From an uncultured Collinsella sp. (GTDB taxonomy: Bacteria; Actinomycetota; Coriobacteriia; Coriobacteriales; Coriobacteriaceae): a DNA stretch of 28,499 nucleotides. A program made the position numbers and the translations under genes. The stretch is taken from positions 1-28,499 of the forward strand of contig CABSLA010000014.1 of the NCBI GenBank assembly GCA_902478545.1, read 5' to 3'. The first letter of the stretch is position 1; every line of letters begins with the position of its first letter. The notes below the pieces were generated by a model. The model did no database searches. It saw nothing but the letters and a program-made list of their open reading frames with translations, and was not told where the DNA came from. Shown piece after piece: positions 1 to 7,657 of this stretch.

Positions 1-804
1 AGCTGCGGGAACGGCCTGTCCGCCTAATGTGTTCGGCTGAGATCGGAAATCAACCGCGCGAATCGCCGCGCCGATCGCTCCGGCAAAGCGAGCCTGGGGC
101 GAGGTGGTCACTGGTGACCCCAGCAGCGCGGCCAACCGCTCCACAACATAGGCGTTTTCGCACAGGCCGCCGGTCAGATAGTACGGGACGCCCGCGGCCT
201 GCCCGGCCATGGTCGCCACGCGCGAAACCACGCTGTCGATCACGCCACGCGCAATGTTCTCGCGCGGCTCACCGCGACCGATCAGGCTGATAACCTCGCT
301 TTCGGCAAACACCGTGCACATGCTGCTAATCTTGGTGGGCTCGCCGGAACGCGCCAGGTCGGCCATCTGCTGCTGGGAAATGCCTAGGCGGTCGGCCATG
401 ATCTCCAGAAAGCGCCCCGTGCCGGCAGCGCACTTGTCGTTCATGGCAAATTTGACCACGCGGCCGCCTTTAAGCTGGATGACCTTGGTGTCCTGGCCGC
501 CCACGTCAATCACCGTGCCGTGATCGCCAAACAGGCGCACGGCACCGGTGCCGTGGCAGGTGATCTCGGTCACGACCTTGTGCGCATAGGGCACGGCGAC
601 ACGGCCGTAGCCGGTCGCGACCACACGCACATCGTCGCCCGTCACGTCATAGCCCGCCGCTGCCAGTGCCTCGCGCAGCCGCTCGGAAGCATCGACCGAG
701 GAGAACCCGGTTGGCTGCACGCACGTCCACGCCACCGAACCCTCCCCATCGACCACAGCGGCCTTAGCCGCCGTAGACCCGATATCGATCCCGATCCCTA
801 TCAT
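1..804 (-). CDS. Acyl-CoA dehydratase / double-cubane reductase activase (C-terminus cut by window start)
   Basis: BadF/BadG/BcrA/HgdC-type ATPase that uses ATP hydrolysis to drive an electron from its [4Fe-4S] cluster into a partner reductase. The 268 residues visible show the actin-fold phosphate loop GIDIGSTAAK (residues 4-13), a second nucleotide-binding segment VIDVGGQDTK (98-107), and the two cysteines that bind the cluster between two subunits of this family: Cys125 in NDKCAAGTG and Cys163 in SSMCTVFAESE. The family is usually about 255-270 residues, so only a short tail should lie beyond position 1, where the frame is still open. The ATG at 804 follows a GGAAGAGAG ribosome binding site. 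It is the last visible gene of the operon, 155 bases after the YjiM-like subunit, so it most likely activates the two reductases encoded upstream. E. coli YjiL is a comparable protein paired with YjiM. Confidence 0.93.
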   Translation of the reverse strand, partial: MIGIGIDIGSTAAKAAVVDGEGSVAWTCVQPTGFSSVDASERLREALAAAGYDVTGDDVRVVATGYGRVAVPYAHKVVTEITCHGTGAVRLFGDHGTVIDVGGQDTKVIQLKGGRVVKFAMNDKCAAGTGRFLEIMADRLGISQQQMADLARSGEPTKISSMCTVFAESEVISLIGRGEPRENIARGVIDSVVSRVATMAGQAAGVPYYLTGGLCENAYVVERLAALLGSPVTTSPQARFAGAIGAAIRAVDFRSQPNTLGGQAVPAA

Positions 805-856
805 GGCTCTCTTCCAATCTAAACATCAAAGGTAGCGGCGCGTTCAGGCGCCTTAG

Positions 857-965
857 CTCTAGGTTTCTCATGTGCCGGAGATTGCCCCGAAAGAGGAGCG
901 CAGCGTACTTTGGGTACGCAAGCGACGGTTTGAGGAGCAAGATCCGGTGCCTGAGGAAGCTAGAG
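857..965. repeat. Long foldback repeat, copy 1 (between reductase and activase genes)
   Basis: Two arms of about 29 bases (857-885 and 937-965) pair imperfectly around a loop holding a second perfect hairpin, GCGTAC/GTACGC. The outermost pairs are CTCTAG (857-862) with CTAGAG (960-965), so the stop codon of the preceding gene lies inside the stem. The element resembles the one at 2161-2262, and the two differ by paired changes: CCGGA/TCCGG here, CCCGA/TCGGG there. Neither strand has a T-tract after the stem, so it is not a standard terminator; an mRNA-stabilising or dispersed palindromic element is more likely. Confidence 0.75.
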
Positions 966-2123
966 GGTTTCGATGAGGGCGGCGATGCGGGTCTCGATCT
1001 GGCCCATGTCGCCGTTGCTGTAGTCGGTCTCAATCTTCATGTACGGAATGCCCGCACCCTCGACGGCCTCCTGCATGCGCGCACTCTCAACGTTGAAGGT
1101 GTGGCACGCCTGGAGCACGCTCTCCACCACGCCATCGACGTGATACTTCTCGCACATGGCCAGCGTGTTTTCCATACGGCCGTCGTTGGGCGTCATGACC
1201 GAGCAGTTGATATCCAGGTAGCGGTCGGCAATGGCGCGCAGGATGTCGGGAGCCTCCGAATCGATCATCATGGCCGCCGTGCGCTCGCCCGAGCAGTCGT
1301 CCATGCACACGACCACGCCGCCGTTGGACTCGATGGTGCGGCCGATTTTGTTGATCACACCGCCCACCGGGCAGCCGGTGATCAGAATGCGCTTGGCGTC
1401 CGCCGCAACCGGGCGCTCGCCCGCGTCGTAGGCCTCGCGCAGCTTGGCAACCTTTTGCTCCAGCTGCTGCGTATAGGCCTCGATATCAAAACTAAACGTA
1501 CCGGCAAACATGGTGCTCATCAGGTCGACGCCGCTCATGGCCGCCGGCTGGTTGGCCTGCAGCACAAACATCTCGAGCTGGGCCGCACGCAAGCGGTTGC
1601 GACGACGGACGGCAGCGCGCAGGTCATCGTCGGTAATCGTGATGCCGTAGAAGCCCTCGAGCTCCTCCTTGAGCAGGCGGCACTCCTCGTACCAGCCCTC
1701 GCGCTCGTAGGCGCGGTCGCGGCCCTGCGGAAGATGCAGAATGTGCGTACGCTTGAGCTCGTTGAGTAGCTCGTACATCTTCTTCTTGCCGTCGCAGGTG
1801 GTCTCGCCGATGATCATGTCGCTAAAGTACGTAAACGGGCACTTTTGCGAATAGGCAAAACCGTACGTCGACTTGATGAGCGGACAAAGATTTGCCGGCA
1901 GCACCTTCTCGGCCTCGGGAATCACCTCGTCGGACGTGCCGCACAGCGCCACGCTCGCAGCCCCCGCGGCATCGATAATCTCGAGCGGCGTGTAGCTGCA
2001 CAGAAAACCGACCAGGCGATTACCGGCCTGCTTATAATCCTTGACGCGAATAAACGCCGCCTTGCGTTGCTCGTTGAACTCCTCAAACGTGGACGGCAAC
2101 GGCTGCTCAATTTTTTCCGACAT
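960..2123 (-). CDS. YjiM-like 2-hydroxyacyl-CoA dehydratase family / double-cubane-cluster reductase subunit
   Basis: Member of the HgdB/BcrC/YjiM family of oxygen-sensitive Fe-S reductases (387 residues; E. coli YjiM is about 383). The family includes dehydratase subunits and double-cubane-cluster proteins that accept an electron from an ATPase activase. Visible cysteines are Cys42 (LCSYTP), Cys61 (LCGTSDE), Cys80 (NLCPLIKS), Cys95 (QKCPF) and Cys110 (ETTCDGKKK). The spacing and the LCPLIKS and GETTCDGKKKMYE motifs match YjiM as I remember it. The C-terminal half carries RILITGCPVGG, LQACHTFNVES and IETDYS, also family hallmarks. The ATG at 2123 has an AAGGAG site seven bases upstream; a longer frame to 2207 has no such site and runs into the intergenic repeat. 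It lies between its 427-residue paralogue and the activase. Dehydratase versus double-cubane reductase cannot be settled from sequence alone, but resemblance to YjiM favours the latter. Confidence 0.9.
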   Translation of the reverse strand: MSEKIEQPLPSTFEEFNEQRKAAFIRVKDYKQAGNRLVGFLCSYTPLEIIDAAGAASVALCGTSDEVIPEAEKVLPANLCPLIKSTYGFAYSQKCPFTYFSDMIIGETTCDGKKKMYELLNELKRTHILHLPQGRDRAYEREGWYEECRLLKEELEGFYGITITDDDLRAAVRRRNRLRAAQLEMFVLQANQPAAMSGVDLMSTMFAGTFSFDIEAYTQQLEQKVAKLREAYDAGERPVAADAKRILITGCPVGGVINKIGRTIESNGGVVVCMDDCSGERTAAMMIDSEAPDILRAIADRYLDINCSVMTPNDGRMENTLAMCEKYHVDGVVESVLQACHTFNVESARMQEAVEGAGIPYMKIETDYSNGDMGQIETRIAALIETL

Positions 2124-2160
2124 ATAACTCCTTAACAAACCTTTTAACCAACCAAGGAAA

Positions 2161-2262
2161 CGGCTTTCCCAGGTGCCCGAGGTTGCCGTGAAAGATGAGC
2201 GCCGCATACTTTGGTAGCAAGCGACGGTTTGAACGGCAAGATCGGGTGCCTGGGGAAACCGC
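2161..2262. repeat. Long foldback repeat, copy 2 (between the two reductase genes)
   Basis: Arms at 2162-2188 and 2234-2262 pair through TTTCCC, AGGTGCCCGA and TTGCCG against CGGCAAG, TCGGGTGCCT and GGGGAAA. The loop contains GCAAGCGACGGTTTGA, also present in copy 1 (919-934). By eye most positions are shared with copy 1, with compensating changes in the arms. It lies just after the stop codon of the 427-residue subunit, the same relative place as copy 1, and has no T-tract after the stem. Confidence 0.75.
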
Positions 2263-2276
2263 CGAGACGGATAGCC

Positions 2277-3560
2277 CTAAATGGTTTCCAAGAAAGCCTC
2301 AATCCTGGTTTGCAGCTGGCCTGCGTCCTCGCCGGCGTAGTCGGTGGTGATATGCATAAACGGAATGCCCGCCTCCTCGGCGGCCTTCTCCACGGCAAAC
2401 GACTCCATCTCGTAGAGCGTGCAGAACTGCAGGGCCACGTCGACGATGCCGTCGGCATGCAGGTCCTTGGCCATCTGGACAATGTCCTTCATACGCTGGT
2501 CGTTGGGCGTAAAGACGGCGCAGTTGATCTTAAAGTAGCGCTCGGCGATGGCATCAAGCATCTCGTCGACCGTCTCACCGGACTCGTCGACCAGATCCTT
2601 GTAGTAGCGCGAACCCGTGCAGGACTCCTCGCCCACCACGACGCCGCCGGCCTTCTCGATGAGGTTGAACAGCTTCCAGTTGGGCACGGCCATGGGCGTA
2701 CCGGTGTACAGGATGCGCTTGGTCCCCTTGGGCGCCACGCCCTCGCCGGCCTCGACACGCTGCTCGCACTCAGCCGCCATATCGTTAATGGCTCCGGTCA
2801 GACGCGGCGTGTCGTCCATAAAGGCGGCCTGAACGGTCAGCAGGCTGTCGAGACCGCTGATGGGCGCCGGGTCGGCAGCGCGCGTGGCAGCGAGGCGCTG
2901 CAGGGCGCGACGCTTCTCATTGACGGCGTGGATGGCGGCCTTCAGACGCTCAGGCGTAATCGTGACGCCGCACTCTTCCTCGATCTTGGCGGCGAGCTTC
3001 TTGACCTCGGCCTTCCAGGTCACGAGCGTCGACTCGTCGTGTACGTTGGGAATATCCATGACGTACATGTTCTTTTGCGTGGCAAAGAACTCGTAGGCTT
3101 TCTTCTTACCGTCGCAGGTGTTCTCGCCTACCACCAAGTCACTCGACTCAATGTAGGGGCAGACCTCGCCCAGCTTAAAGCCGGCAAAGCTCTTGATAAG
3201 CGGACAGGTGTTGCGCGGCAGGTGCTCCTCAACCTTATCGGTTGCCCAATCGGCACCAGAGCACAGACCCACGGGGATACCGTCGCAGGCGAGCACAATC
3301 TCCTCGGGCACGTAGACGCAGAACGAACCGACGATCTTGGTGGCCTCGCCGGCCTCCTTCTTGTCGAGCATCTCCTTAATACGGCCGCTGTGGATGTTGG
3401 TGGCCACAAAGTCCAGGTAGGACGTGGACTTTGGGCGATTGTTCTGCGTCAGGAACATATCGCCGTACATCTGACCCACGGCGCCCAGCAGCATGTCGTG
3501 GTCGGCAAGATTCATGCCGAGGCTCTCCCACATCGGATGGAAATCAAATTCTTCAGCCAT
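2277..3560 (-). CDS. 2-hydroxyacyl-CoA dehydratase family / double-cubane-type reductase, larger paralogue
   Basis: A second HgdB/YjiM-family protein (427 residues), first visible gene of the reductase operon. It shares the motif order of its 387-residue neighbour: Cys81 (FCVYVPEE), Cys100 (GLCSGAD), Cys119 (NTCPLIKS), Cys134 (EVCPY) and Cys149 (ENTCDGKKKAYE), then RILYTGTPM in place of the neighbour's RILITGCPV, and ITTDYAGEDAGQ near the end. An extra N-terminal segment of about 40 residues (FHPMWESLGMNL...) accounts for its greater length. Differences at usually conserved positions, such as GTPM for GCPV, suggest unequal roles for the two subunits. The ATG at 3560 follows GAGAGGGGA. Family knowledge supports a low-potential, ATP-dependent reduction in the cytoplasm; the substrate is unknown. 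Confidence 0.9.
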   Translation of the reverse strand: MAEEFDFHPMWESLGMNLADHDMLLGAVGQMYGDMFLTQNNRPKSTSYLDFVATNIHSGRIKEMLDKKEAGEATKIVGSFCVYVPEEIVLACDGIPVGLCSGADWATDKVEEHLPRNTCPLIKSFAGFKLGEVCPYIESSDLVVGENTCDGKKKAYEFFATQKNMYVMDIPNVHDESTLVTWKAEVKKLAAKIEEECGVTITPERLKAAIHAVNEKRRALQRLAATRAADPAPISGLDSLLTVQAAFMDDTPRLTGAINDMAAECEQRVEAGEGVAPKGTKRILYTGTPMAVPNWKLFNLIEKAGGVVVGEESCTGSRYYKDLVDESGETVDEMLDAIAERYFKINCAVFTPNDQRMKDIVQMAKDLHADGIVDVALQFCTLYEMESFAVEKAAEEAGIPFMHITTDYAGEDAGQLQTRIEAFLETI

Positions 3561-3719
3561 GACGGTTCCCCTCTCGAACCAAAAATGAATAGCTACGGTA
3601 TTGCTGCACGGTGGGTGGCGAAAACCCAGCCGCGCCTAAACCCGGAATTTTGGGGAACCTGCTTTGCGGTCGATTATTTAGTTGTGCGTCGTCTCTCCCG
3701 GAGCCGTGAACATACCCGC

Positions 3720-3788
3720 TCATATGCGACTCCGAGCCATATACAGGGCGCGCGCGGCAACGCGGCGAATGTATGTCGTCTGCGGCAT
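3720..3788 (-). CDS. 22-codon ORF with a very strong ribosome binding site, upstream of the reductase operon
   Basis: A short ORF beginning MPQTTYIRRVAARAL that ends at TGA after 22 codons. It contains five Arg (residues 8, 9, 13, 19, 21; four CGC and one CGG) and two Tyr. The reason to take it seriously is the AAAAAAAGGAGGG sequence ending seven bases before the ATG, the strongest-looking such site in the window, and a promoter-like sequence 35-60 bases upstream (3822-3850). It precedes the first reductase gene by about 160 bases. It could be a leader peptide or small protein, or a chance purine run; I see no convincing terminator between it and the operon. Confidence 0.4.
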   Translation of the reverse strand: MPQTTYIRRVAARALYMARSRI

Positions 3789-3821
3789 GTGCGCACCCTC
3801 CTTTTTTTCTTATCGAAGGCA

Positions 3822-3850
3822 ACTATATCAGCGGTCATCGACCATGCGAA
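3822..3850 (-). promoter_or_regulatory. Candidate promoter for the reductase operon and its short ORF
   Basis: On the minus strand, TTCGCA (3850-3845) and TATAGT (3827-3822) are separated by 17 bases, a fair sigma-70-like match pointing toward the operon. The AT-rich stretch upstream (3895-3925) contains TTATC-N6-GATAA, a possible operator. The rest of the 3561-3992 gap shows no further gene. Between the modC stop and 3930 there is only a weak GCGGC/GCCGC hairpin without a T-tract. Confidence 0.4.
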
Positions 3851-3992
3851 CACCGTTGACATTCGTACGACAGCCTCGCGTGCCGTCGTTTAATAAATAA
3901 TTATCTTGATTGATAAGAGTCTGTCATCCCTCATTCGGCAAGCGGCAAGACAAAGCCGCCGAGGCTTATATCCCCGACAGCATTACCCGACG

Positions 3993-5063
3993 CTATCGAC
4001 AAACCAAATGGATCCTGCTGGCATCAAAATGCATGCGCAGCGTCTCGCCTGCTTGCGGCAGCTCGTCGACAGGCATGCCCACCTTGTTGACCTTCCACTG
4101 CAGACGCGTGGGCGCATCAGCACGCGGCACGTCCAGCAGCACCAGGCGCTCAAAGCGCGAATCGCTCACTCGGGCCACGTGCAAATCATAGCTGTTGCGA
4201 CCCCGCTCCGCGCGATTGTCAACATGGAAGTAGCTTGCGCGAATGCCCAGGTACGCCACATTATCGAGAACCTCGCGACCCACGTTAAAGGTCATGCCCC
4301 AATCGAGCGCCTCAACTTCCTCGGGCCCGATCTTGCGCGCCCGGCTTGTGTTCTTGCACCCGGTCAGGCGCAGCGCCGCCAGCGTCTGCGGACGACGGAC
4401 CACGTCCTCGATGGAGCCGATCTCCTCAACATGCCCGTCGTGCATCACGCAGATGCGCTGGCAGAGGCGGCACGCTTCATCGATGTCGTGGCTCACATAG
4501 ATCACGGTGCGGTTGCACACGTCGAACAGGTCGAGCATGTTCTGCTCGAGCGCGCTCTTAAGATAGGAATCGAGCGCGCTCATGGGCTCGTCGAACATAA
4601 AAATGCCCGGATGCGCCGCCACCATACGGGCAAGCGCCACGCGTTGCTGCTGCCCGCCCGAGAGTCGCGCGGGGTAGCGGTCGGCAAAATCGGCTAGACC
4701 GAAAATGCCCAGATAGCGCTCGGCCAGCCTTTTGCGCGCCACGGCGTCGCCCGCATCCTTTACACCGGCGCATACGTTATCGGCCACCGTCATATTGGGA
4801 AACAGCTGATAGTTTTGGAACAGTAGGGCGCATTTGCGCTCCTGGGGCGACAGGTTGATGCCCGCCGACGAGTCAAAAAAGGTCACACCGTTGACGACGA
4901 TCTTGCCCTCGTCGGGCGTCTCCACGCCGGCAATGCAGCGCAGCGTACAGCTCTTGCCACAACCCGAGGCACCCAGCAGCGCCACGCGCTCCTCGCCAGC
5001 CTCGAGCTGAATGTCGAGAGTAAAGCCGGGATAGCGCTTTTTGATATCCAGAACGAGCGACAT
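3993..5063 (-). CDS. modC: Molybdate ABC transporter ATP-binding protein
   Basis: Cytoplasmic ATPase of the molybdate importer (356 residues, a usual ModC length). It shows Walker A GASGCGKS (residues 31-38), a Q-loop in LLFQNYQLFPNMTV, the signature LSGGQQQRVALARM, Walker B GIFMFDEPMSALD and the switch histidine in YVSHDIDEA. About 130 residues after the ATPase core form the usual C-terminal regulatory region. ATG at 5063 follows GGGAGG nine bases upstream, and only three bases separate it from the modB stop, so translation is probably coupled. The assignment to molybdate rests mainly on the adjacent modA-like binding protein and the moeA/mog genes; the ATPase core alone would not exclude tungstate or sulfate. 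Confidence 0.92.
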   Translation of the reverse strand: MSLVLDIKKRYPGFTLDIQLEAGEERVALLGASGCGKSCTLRCIAGVETPDEGKIVVNGVTFFDSSAGINLSPQERKCALLFQNYQLFPNMTVADNVCAGVKDAGDAVARKRLAERYLGIFGLADFADRYPARLSGGQQQRVALARMVAAHPGIFMFDEPMSALDSYLKSALEQNMLDLFDVCNRTVIYVSHDIDEACRLCQRICVMHDGHVEEIGSIEDVVRRPQTLAALRLTGCKNTSRARKIGPEEVEALDWGMTFNVGREVLDNVAYLGIRASYFHVDNRAERGRNSYDLHVARVSDSRFERLVLLDVPRADAPTRLQWKVNKVGMPVDELPQAGETLRMHFDASRIHLVCR

Positions 5064-5066
5064 GGC

Positions 5067-6509
5067 TTATCGACCTCCCTTTGCGACCGTGTCATCGCGC
5101 ATAAGCTCGGCCAACGCCTCGCGATCGATACGCAGCGCATCTCCGCCGACTGGGTCGAGCGAATCGGTCTGGCCGCCCAGCTGCTTGGCCTGCTTGCGCT
5201 CCGCGCGGGACAGGCCGCGCTCGCGATACTTTTGCGAATGCGCCGTGTACATGTTGATGAATAGGATGACCAGGAAACTGAACGCAATTACGACCACGAC
5301 CCAAAAGAGGGCCACCGACGTGTTGCCGCCCATCCACTCAAAGTAGATGGCGATGGGGATGGTCTGGGTAATGCCGGCGTAGTTGCCCGCAAAGAACAGG
5401 GTGCAGCCAAACTCGCCCATGGCACGCGCGAAGGCGAGCACCGTGCCGGCGGCAATCGAGGGCCAGCCAAGCGGCATCATAAGCTTGGTAAAGATGCGAC
5501 GCTCGGACCAGCCAAGCGTGCGCGCCGCATCGAGCATCTGCGTGTCGAGGCTCTCGAAGGCTCCGAGCGCCGTGCGGTAGACCAGCGGAAACGACACAAC
5601 GACGGCCGAAATGACCGCCGCGGGCCAGGTAAAGACGATCGAGATGCCGTGCGCGATCAGCCACTGGCCCACCCCGGTCGATCGACCAAACAGCATGAGG
5701 AGCAGAAAGCCGCAGACCGTGGGCGGCAGCACCATGGGGATGGTAAAGACCGAGTCGAGCAGGCCCTTGATGCGACTCGAGGTACCCATAGTCTTCCACG
5801 CGGCGAACAGGCCCAGCGCAAAGGAGATCAGCAGGGCAAGGCCGCTCGTTTTAAAGGACACCCAAAACGGGCGATAGTCGATGTCGCCCAAAAAGGAGGC
5901 CAGAAAGGTCAAGGGCCCCTGCTCATCCCGCAACGCGACAGACGATGCCTCTACCATTTGAGCGCTATCAAGCCAACGCGCGCCGCCCTTGGCATCACCC
6001 GAGGCCGATGAGATCACCACATAACGGTCCCCATCCGCACCGCGCTCGTCAAAGCCATAGGTATACCCGCCGGCATCAAAGGTTGTTTCCGCCGTGACAT
6101 ACCAAGGAAGATCCACGTCCCCCAGCTGCGCACCTCCCATGCAGTTTGCACTGTCGAGCTCACAGACAAGGGCCTTGAGACCCGATACGCACTCGTTGTC
6201 CTGCGGATCCAATCCATATTTCTCGACCGCCTTGGGCGATATCCACACCACAACGCGATCGGCAGCAGGCGCCACTACAAGGTCCACGTCCTCGTCAACG
6301 GGAAACCGGTAGCCCTCAGGCTGGCCCTCCATGGCACGAGCGGTCCCCTTGGCCAACCGCTCAAAACCCTCGATCCCATAGGAAAGCCCATGGGCGGTCG
6401 CAGCAACCTGAGCTCCATCCTCAGCGTCTCCAGCAAACGCAAATCCCGGCACCCAGCAAAGCGTGAAGGTTAAAGCACAGGCGACAAGGATGCGGAATCT
6501 ATTAAGCAC
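5067..6509 (-). CDS. modB: Molybdate ABC transporter permease with an N-terminal extracytoplasmic domain
   Basis: Membrane component of the molybdate importer. The C-terminal part (from about residue 214) is a normal ModB permease with several membrane helices and the ATPase-contacting EAA loop DAARTLGWSERRIFTKLMMPLGWPS split over residues that precede AFARAMGEFG. The protein is far longer than a usual ModB (about 225-280 residues) because a signal-peptide-like start, MLNRFRILVACALTF, is followed by roughly 185 residues of soluble sequence (27-212) with three cysteines (107, 116, 123), placed outside the membrane by the topology. A cytoplasmic tail of about 60 residues follows the last helix. 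I chose the GTG at 6509 because TTGGAG lies six bases before it and it yields a clean signal sequence; a GTG at 6578 overlapping the modA stop would add 23 residues without signal-like character. Confidence 0.88.
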   Translation of the reverse strand: MLNRFRILVACALTFTLCWVPGFAFAGDAEDGAQVAATAHGLSYGIEGFERLAKGTARAMEGQPEGYRFPVDEDVDLVVAPAADRVVVWISPKAVEKYGLDPQDNECVSGLKALVCELDSANCMGGAQLGDVDLPWYVTAETTFDAGGYTYGFDERGADGDRYVVISSASGDAKGGARWLDSAQMVEASSVALRDEQGPLTFLASFLGDIDYRPFWVSFKTSGLALLISFALGLFAAWKTMGTSSRIKGLLDSVFTIPMVLPPTVCGFLLLMLFGRSTGVGQWLIAHGISIVFTWPAAVISAVVVSFPLVYRTALGAFESLDTQMLDAARTLGWSERRIFTKLMMPLGWPSIAAGTVLAFARAMGEFGCTLFFAGNYAGITQTIPIAIYFEWMGGNTSVALFWVVVVIAFSFLVILFINMYTAHSQKYRERGLSRAERKQAKQLGGQTDSLDPVGGDALRIDREALAELMRDDTVAKGGR

Positions 6510-6577
6510 GAAAAGCTCCAAGCGAATACAAGGACGGAGTGAAACACAAAACGATGGAATTATCGCGCCAAGCCGCA

Positions 6578-7453
6578 CTACGCGGAAAGCTCAAAGCCGT
6601 ACTTAGCCCAAATCTTCTGGGCCTTCTTGTTGGATAGGCAGAAGTCGATAAACGCCTTGGCCTCGTCGGCATGCTCGGAGCTCTCGGCAACGGCACCCGG
6701 GTACACTATGGGCTTGTGCGAATCCTCGGGGCACACGAAGGCCTCCTCGATGCCGTCGTAGCGGAAGATATCAGAGCTGTAGACAAAACCGGCCACGCAG
6801 TCGCCCGTAGAGACGTAGGCGGCAGCGGTACCAACTTTGTCGGCTAACGCGACCTTGTCGGCGATTTCGGGCGCATACTCGCCTTCGTCGCCCTCGGTGC
6901 CGGTGTAGAGGCCCACGGAGGCCAGGGCCTGGTTGGCGTACTTGCCAGCGGGGACGGTCTTGGCATCACCGATGGCGATCTTGCCGTCCAGGTTCGCGAC
7001 GTCGGCGATGGCCTCGACCTTGGTGTCGGAACCCTCGGCGCGAATAATCACGAGGTCGTTGACGAACATGTCCTCGCGCGTATCGGTATCGACGAGCTCG
7101 CCGGCCTCGGCGTCGTCCATGGTGCCCTTGGAGGCCGTGATGAGCACATCGACGGCGGCACCGGCGCGCATCTGCTCGACAAGGTCGCCGGACGCTTTGA
7201 ACTGCGTGTCGGCAAACGTGGTACCGGTCTGCTCGGTGTAGAGCTCCTGAACCTCGGGCAGAGCCTTCTCGAGCGAATTGGCGGCAAAGACCTGCAGCTC
7301 GACAGCCTTCTTCTTAGAGGAAGACTTGGCGGAGCCGGCATCGGAACCAGCGGGCTCGGACGTCTTGTTGCCCGAGCAGCCAGCAAGGCCAAAGCCGGCG
7401 GCAGCGGCAGCAGAAAGCGAGACAAAACCGCGGCGTGAAACCATATCGAACAT
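6578..7453 (-). CDS. modA: Molybdate-binding lipoprotein (ModA)
   Basis: Extracytoplasmic binding protein of the importer (291 residues). The N-terminus carries a twin-arginine-like motif SRRGFV (6-11), a hydrophobic stretch and a lipobox LAGC, so the mature protein should be anchored through Cys26; a Ser/Lys-rich linker follows. The body has ModA features: LQVFAANSLEKALPEV, FKASGDLVEQMRAGAAVDVLITA, VPAGKYANQAL, VGTAAAYVSTGDCVAGFVYSSD and YPGAVAESSEHADEAKAFIDF. ATG at 7453 is preferred because AAAGGG lies six bases upstream; a TTG at 7459 is also in frame. It is the first gene of modABC, downstream of a terminator that separates it from moeA-mog, so it probably has its own promoter. Confidence 0.93.
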   Translation of the reverse strand: MFDMVSRRGFVSLSAAAAAGFGLAGCSGNKTSEPAGSDAGSAKSSSKKKAVELQVFAANSLEKALPEVQELYTEQTGTTFADTQFKASGDLVEQMRAGAAVDVLITASKGTMDDAEAGELVDTDTREDMFVNDLVIIRAEGSDTKVEAIADVANLDGKIAIGDAKTVPAGKYANQALASVGLYTGTEGDEGEYAPEIADKVALADKVGTAAAYVSTGDCVAGFVYSSDIFRYDGIEEAFVCPEDSHKPIVYPGAVAESSEHADEAKAFIDFCLSNKKAQKIWAKYGFELSA

Positions 7454-7513
7454 GTTCAACCCTTTCGAACGCTATACCCGGGCACCCCGCCGCAGGCTTT
7501 ATTCTGTTACTAG

Positions 7514-7551
7514 ATTATACTTCCGTGCGAATAATGTTTGTGATAATTATT
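7514..7551 (-). promoter_or_regulatory. Promoter and possible operator of modABC
   Basis: On the minus strand a perfect TATAAT (7519-7514) lies about 60 bases upstream of the modA ATG. No good -35 box is visible at the usual distance. Overlapping that place is a perfect inverted repeat, AATAAT (7530-7535) and ATTATT (7546-7551) with ten bases between, a possible repressor site such as a ModE-like regulator. It does not match the E. coli ModE consensus as I know it. Confidence 0.45.
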
Positions 7552-7609
7552 TCTCGTCTAATAAGTTTCTTTTACCGATAACCCCGAGATGACCGCACTG
7601 CCGCTGCAT

Positions 7610-7644
7610 AAAAAAGGCGGAGCAGCCCGTAAGGTCGCTCCGCC
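7610..7644 (-). terminator. Rho-independent terminator after moeA-mog
   Basis: Perfect 8-bp stem GGCGGAGC/GCTCCGCC (7637-7644 with 7616-7623) with a 13-base loop, followed on the minus strand by six T (7615-7610). It lies 14 bases after the mog stop codon. Confidence 0.92.
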
Positions 7645-7657
7645 GCAGGTAGTGCGC

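Noticed and set aside
2211..3893. Long plus-strand open frame opposite the larger reductase gene
   Set aside because: Low-complexity, His/Leu/Gly-rich translation without family motifs or ribosome binding site; it is the antisense of a clear gene in GC-rich DNA.
6510..6578. GTG at 6578 as the modB start, overlapping the modA stop
   Set aside because: It has the attractive one-base overlap, but it would put 23 non-signal residues before a clear signal peptide; the GTG at 6509 has a TTGGAG at good distance.
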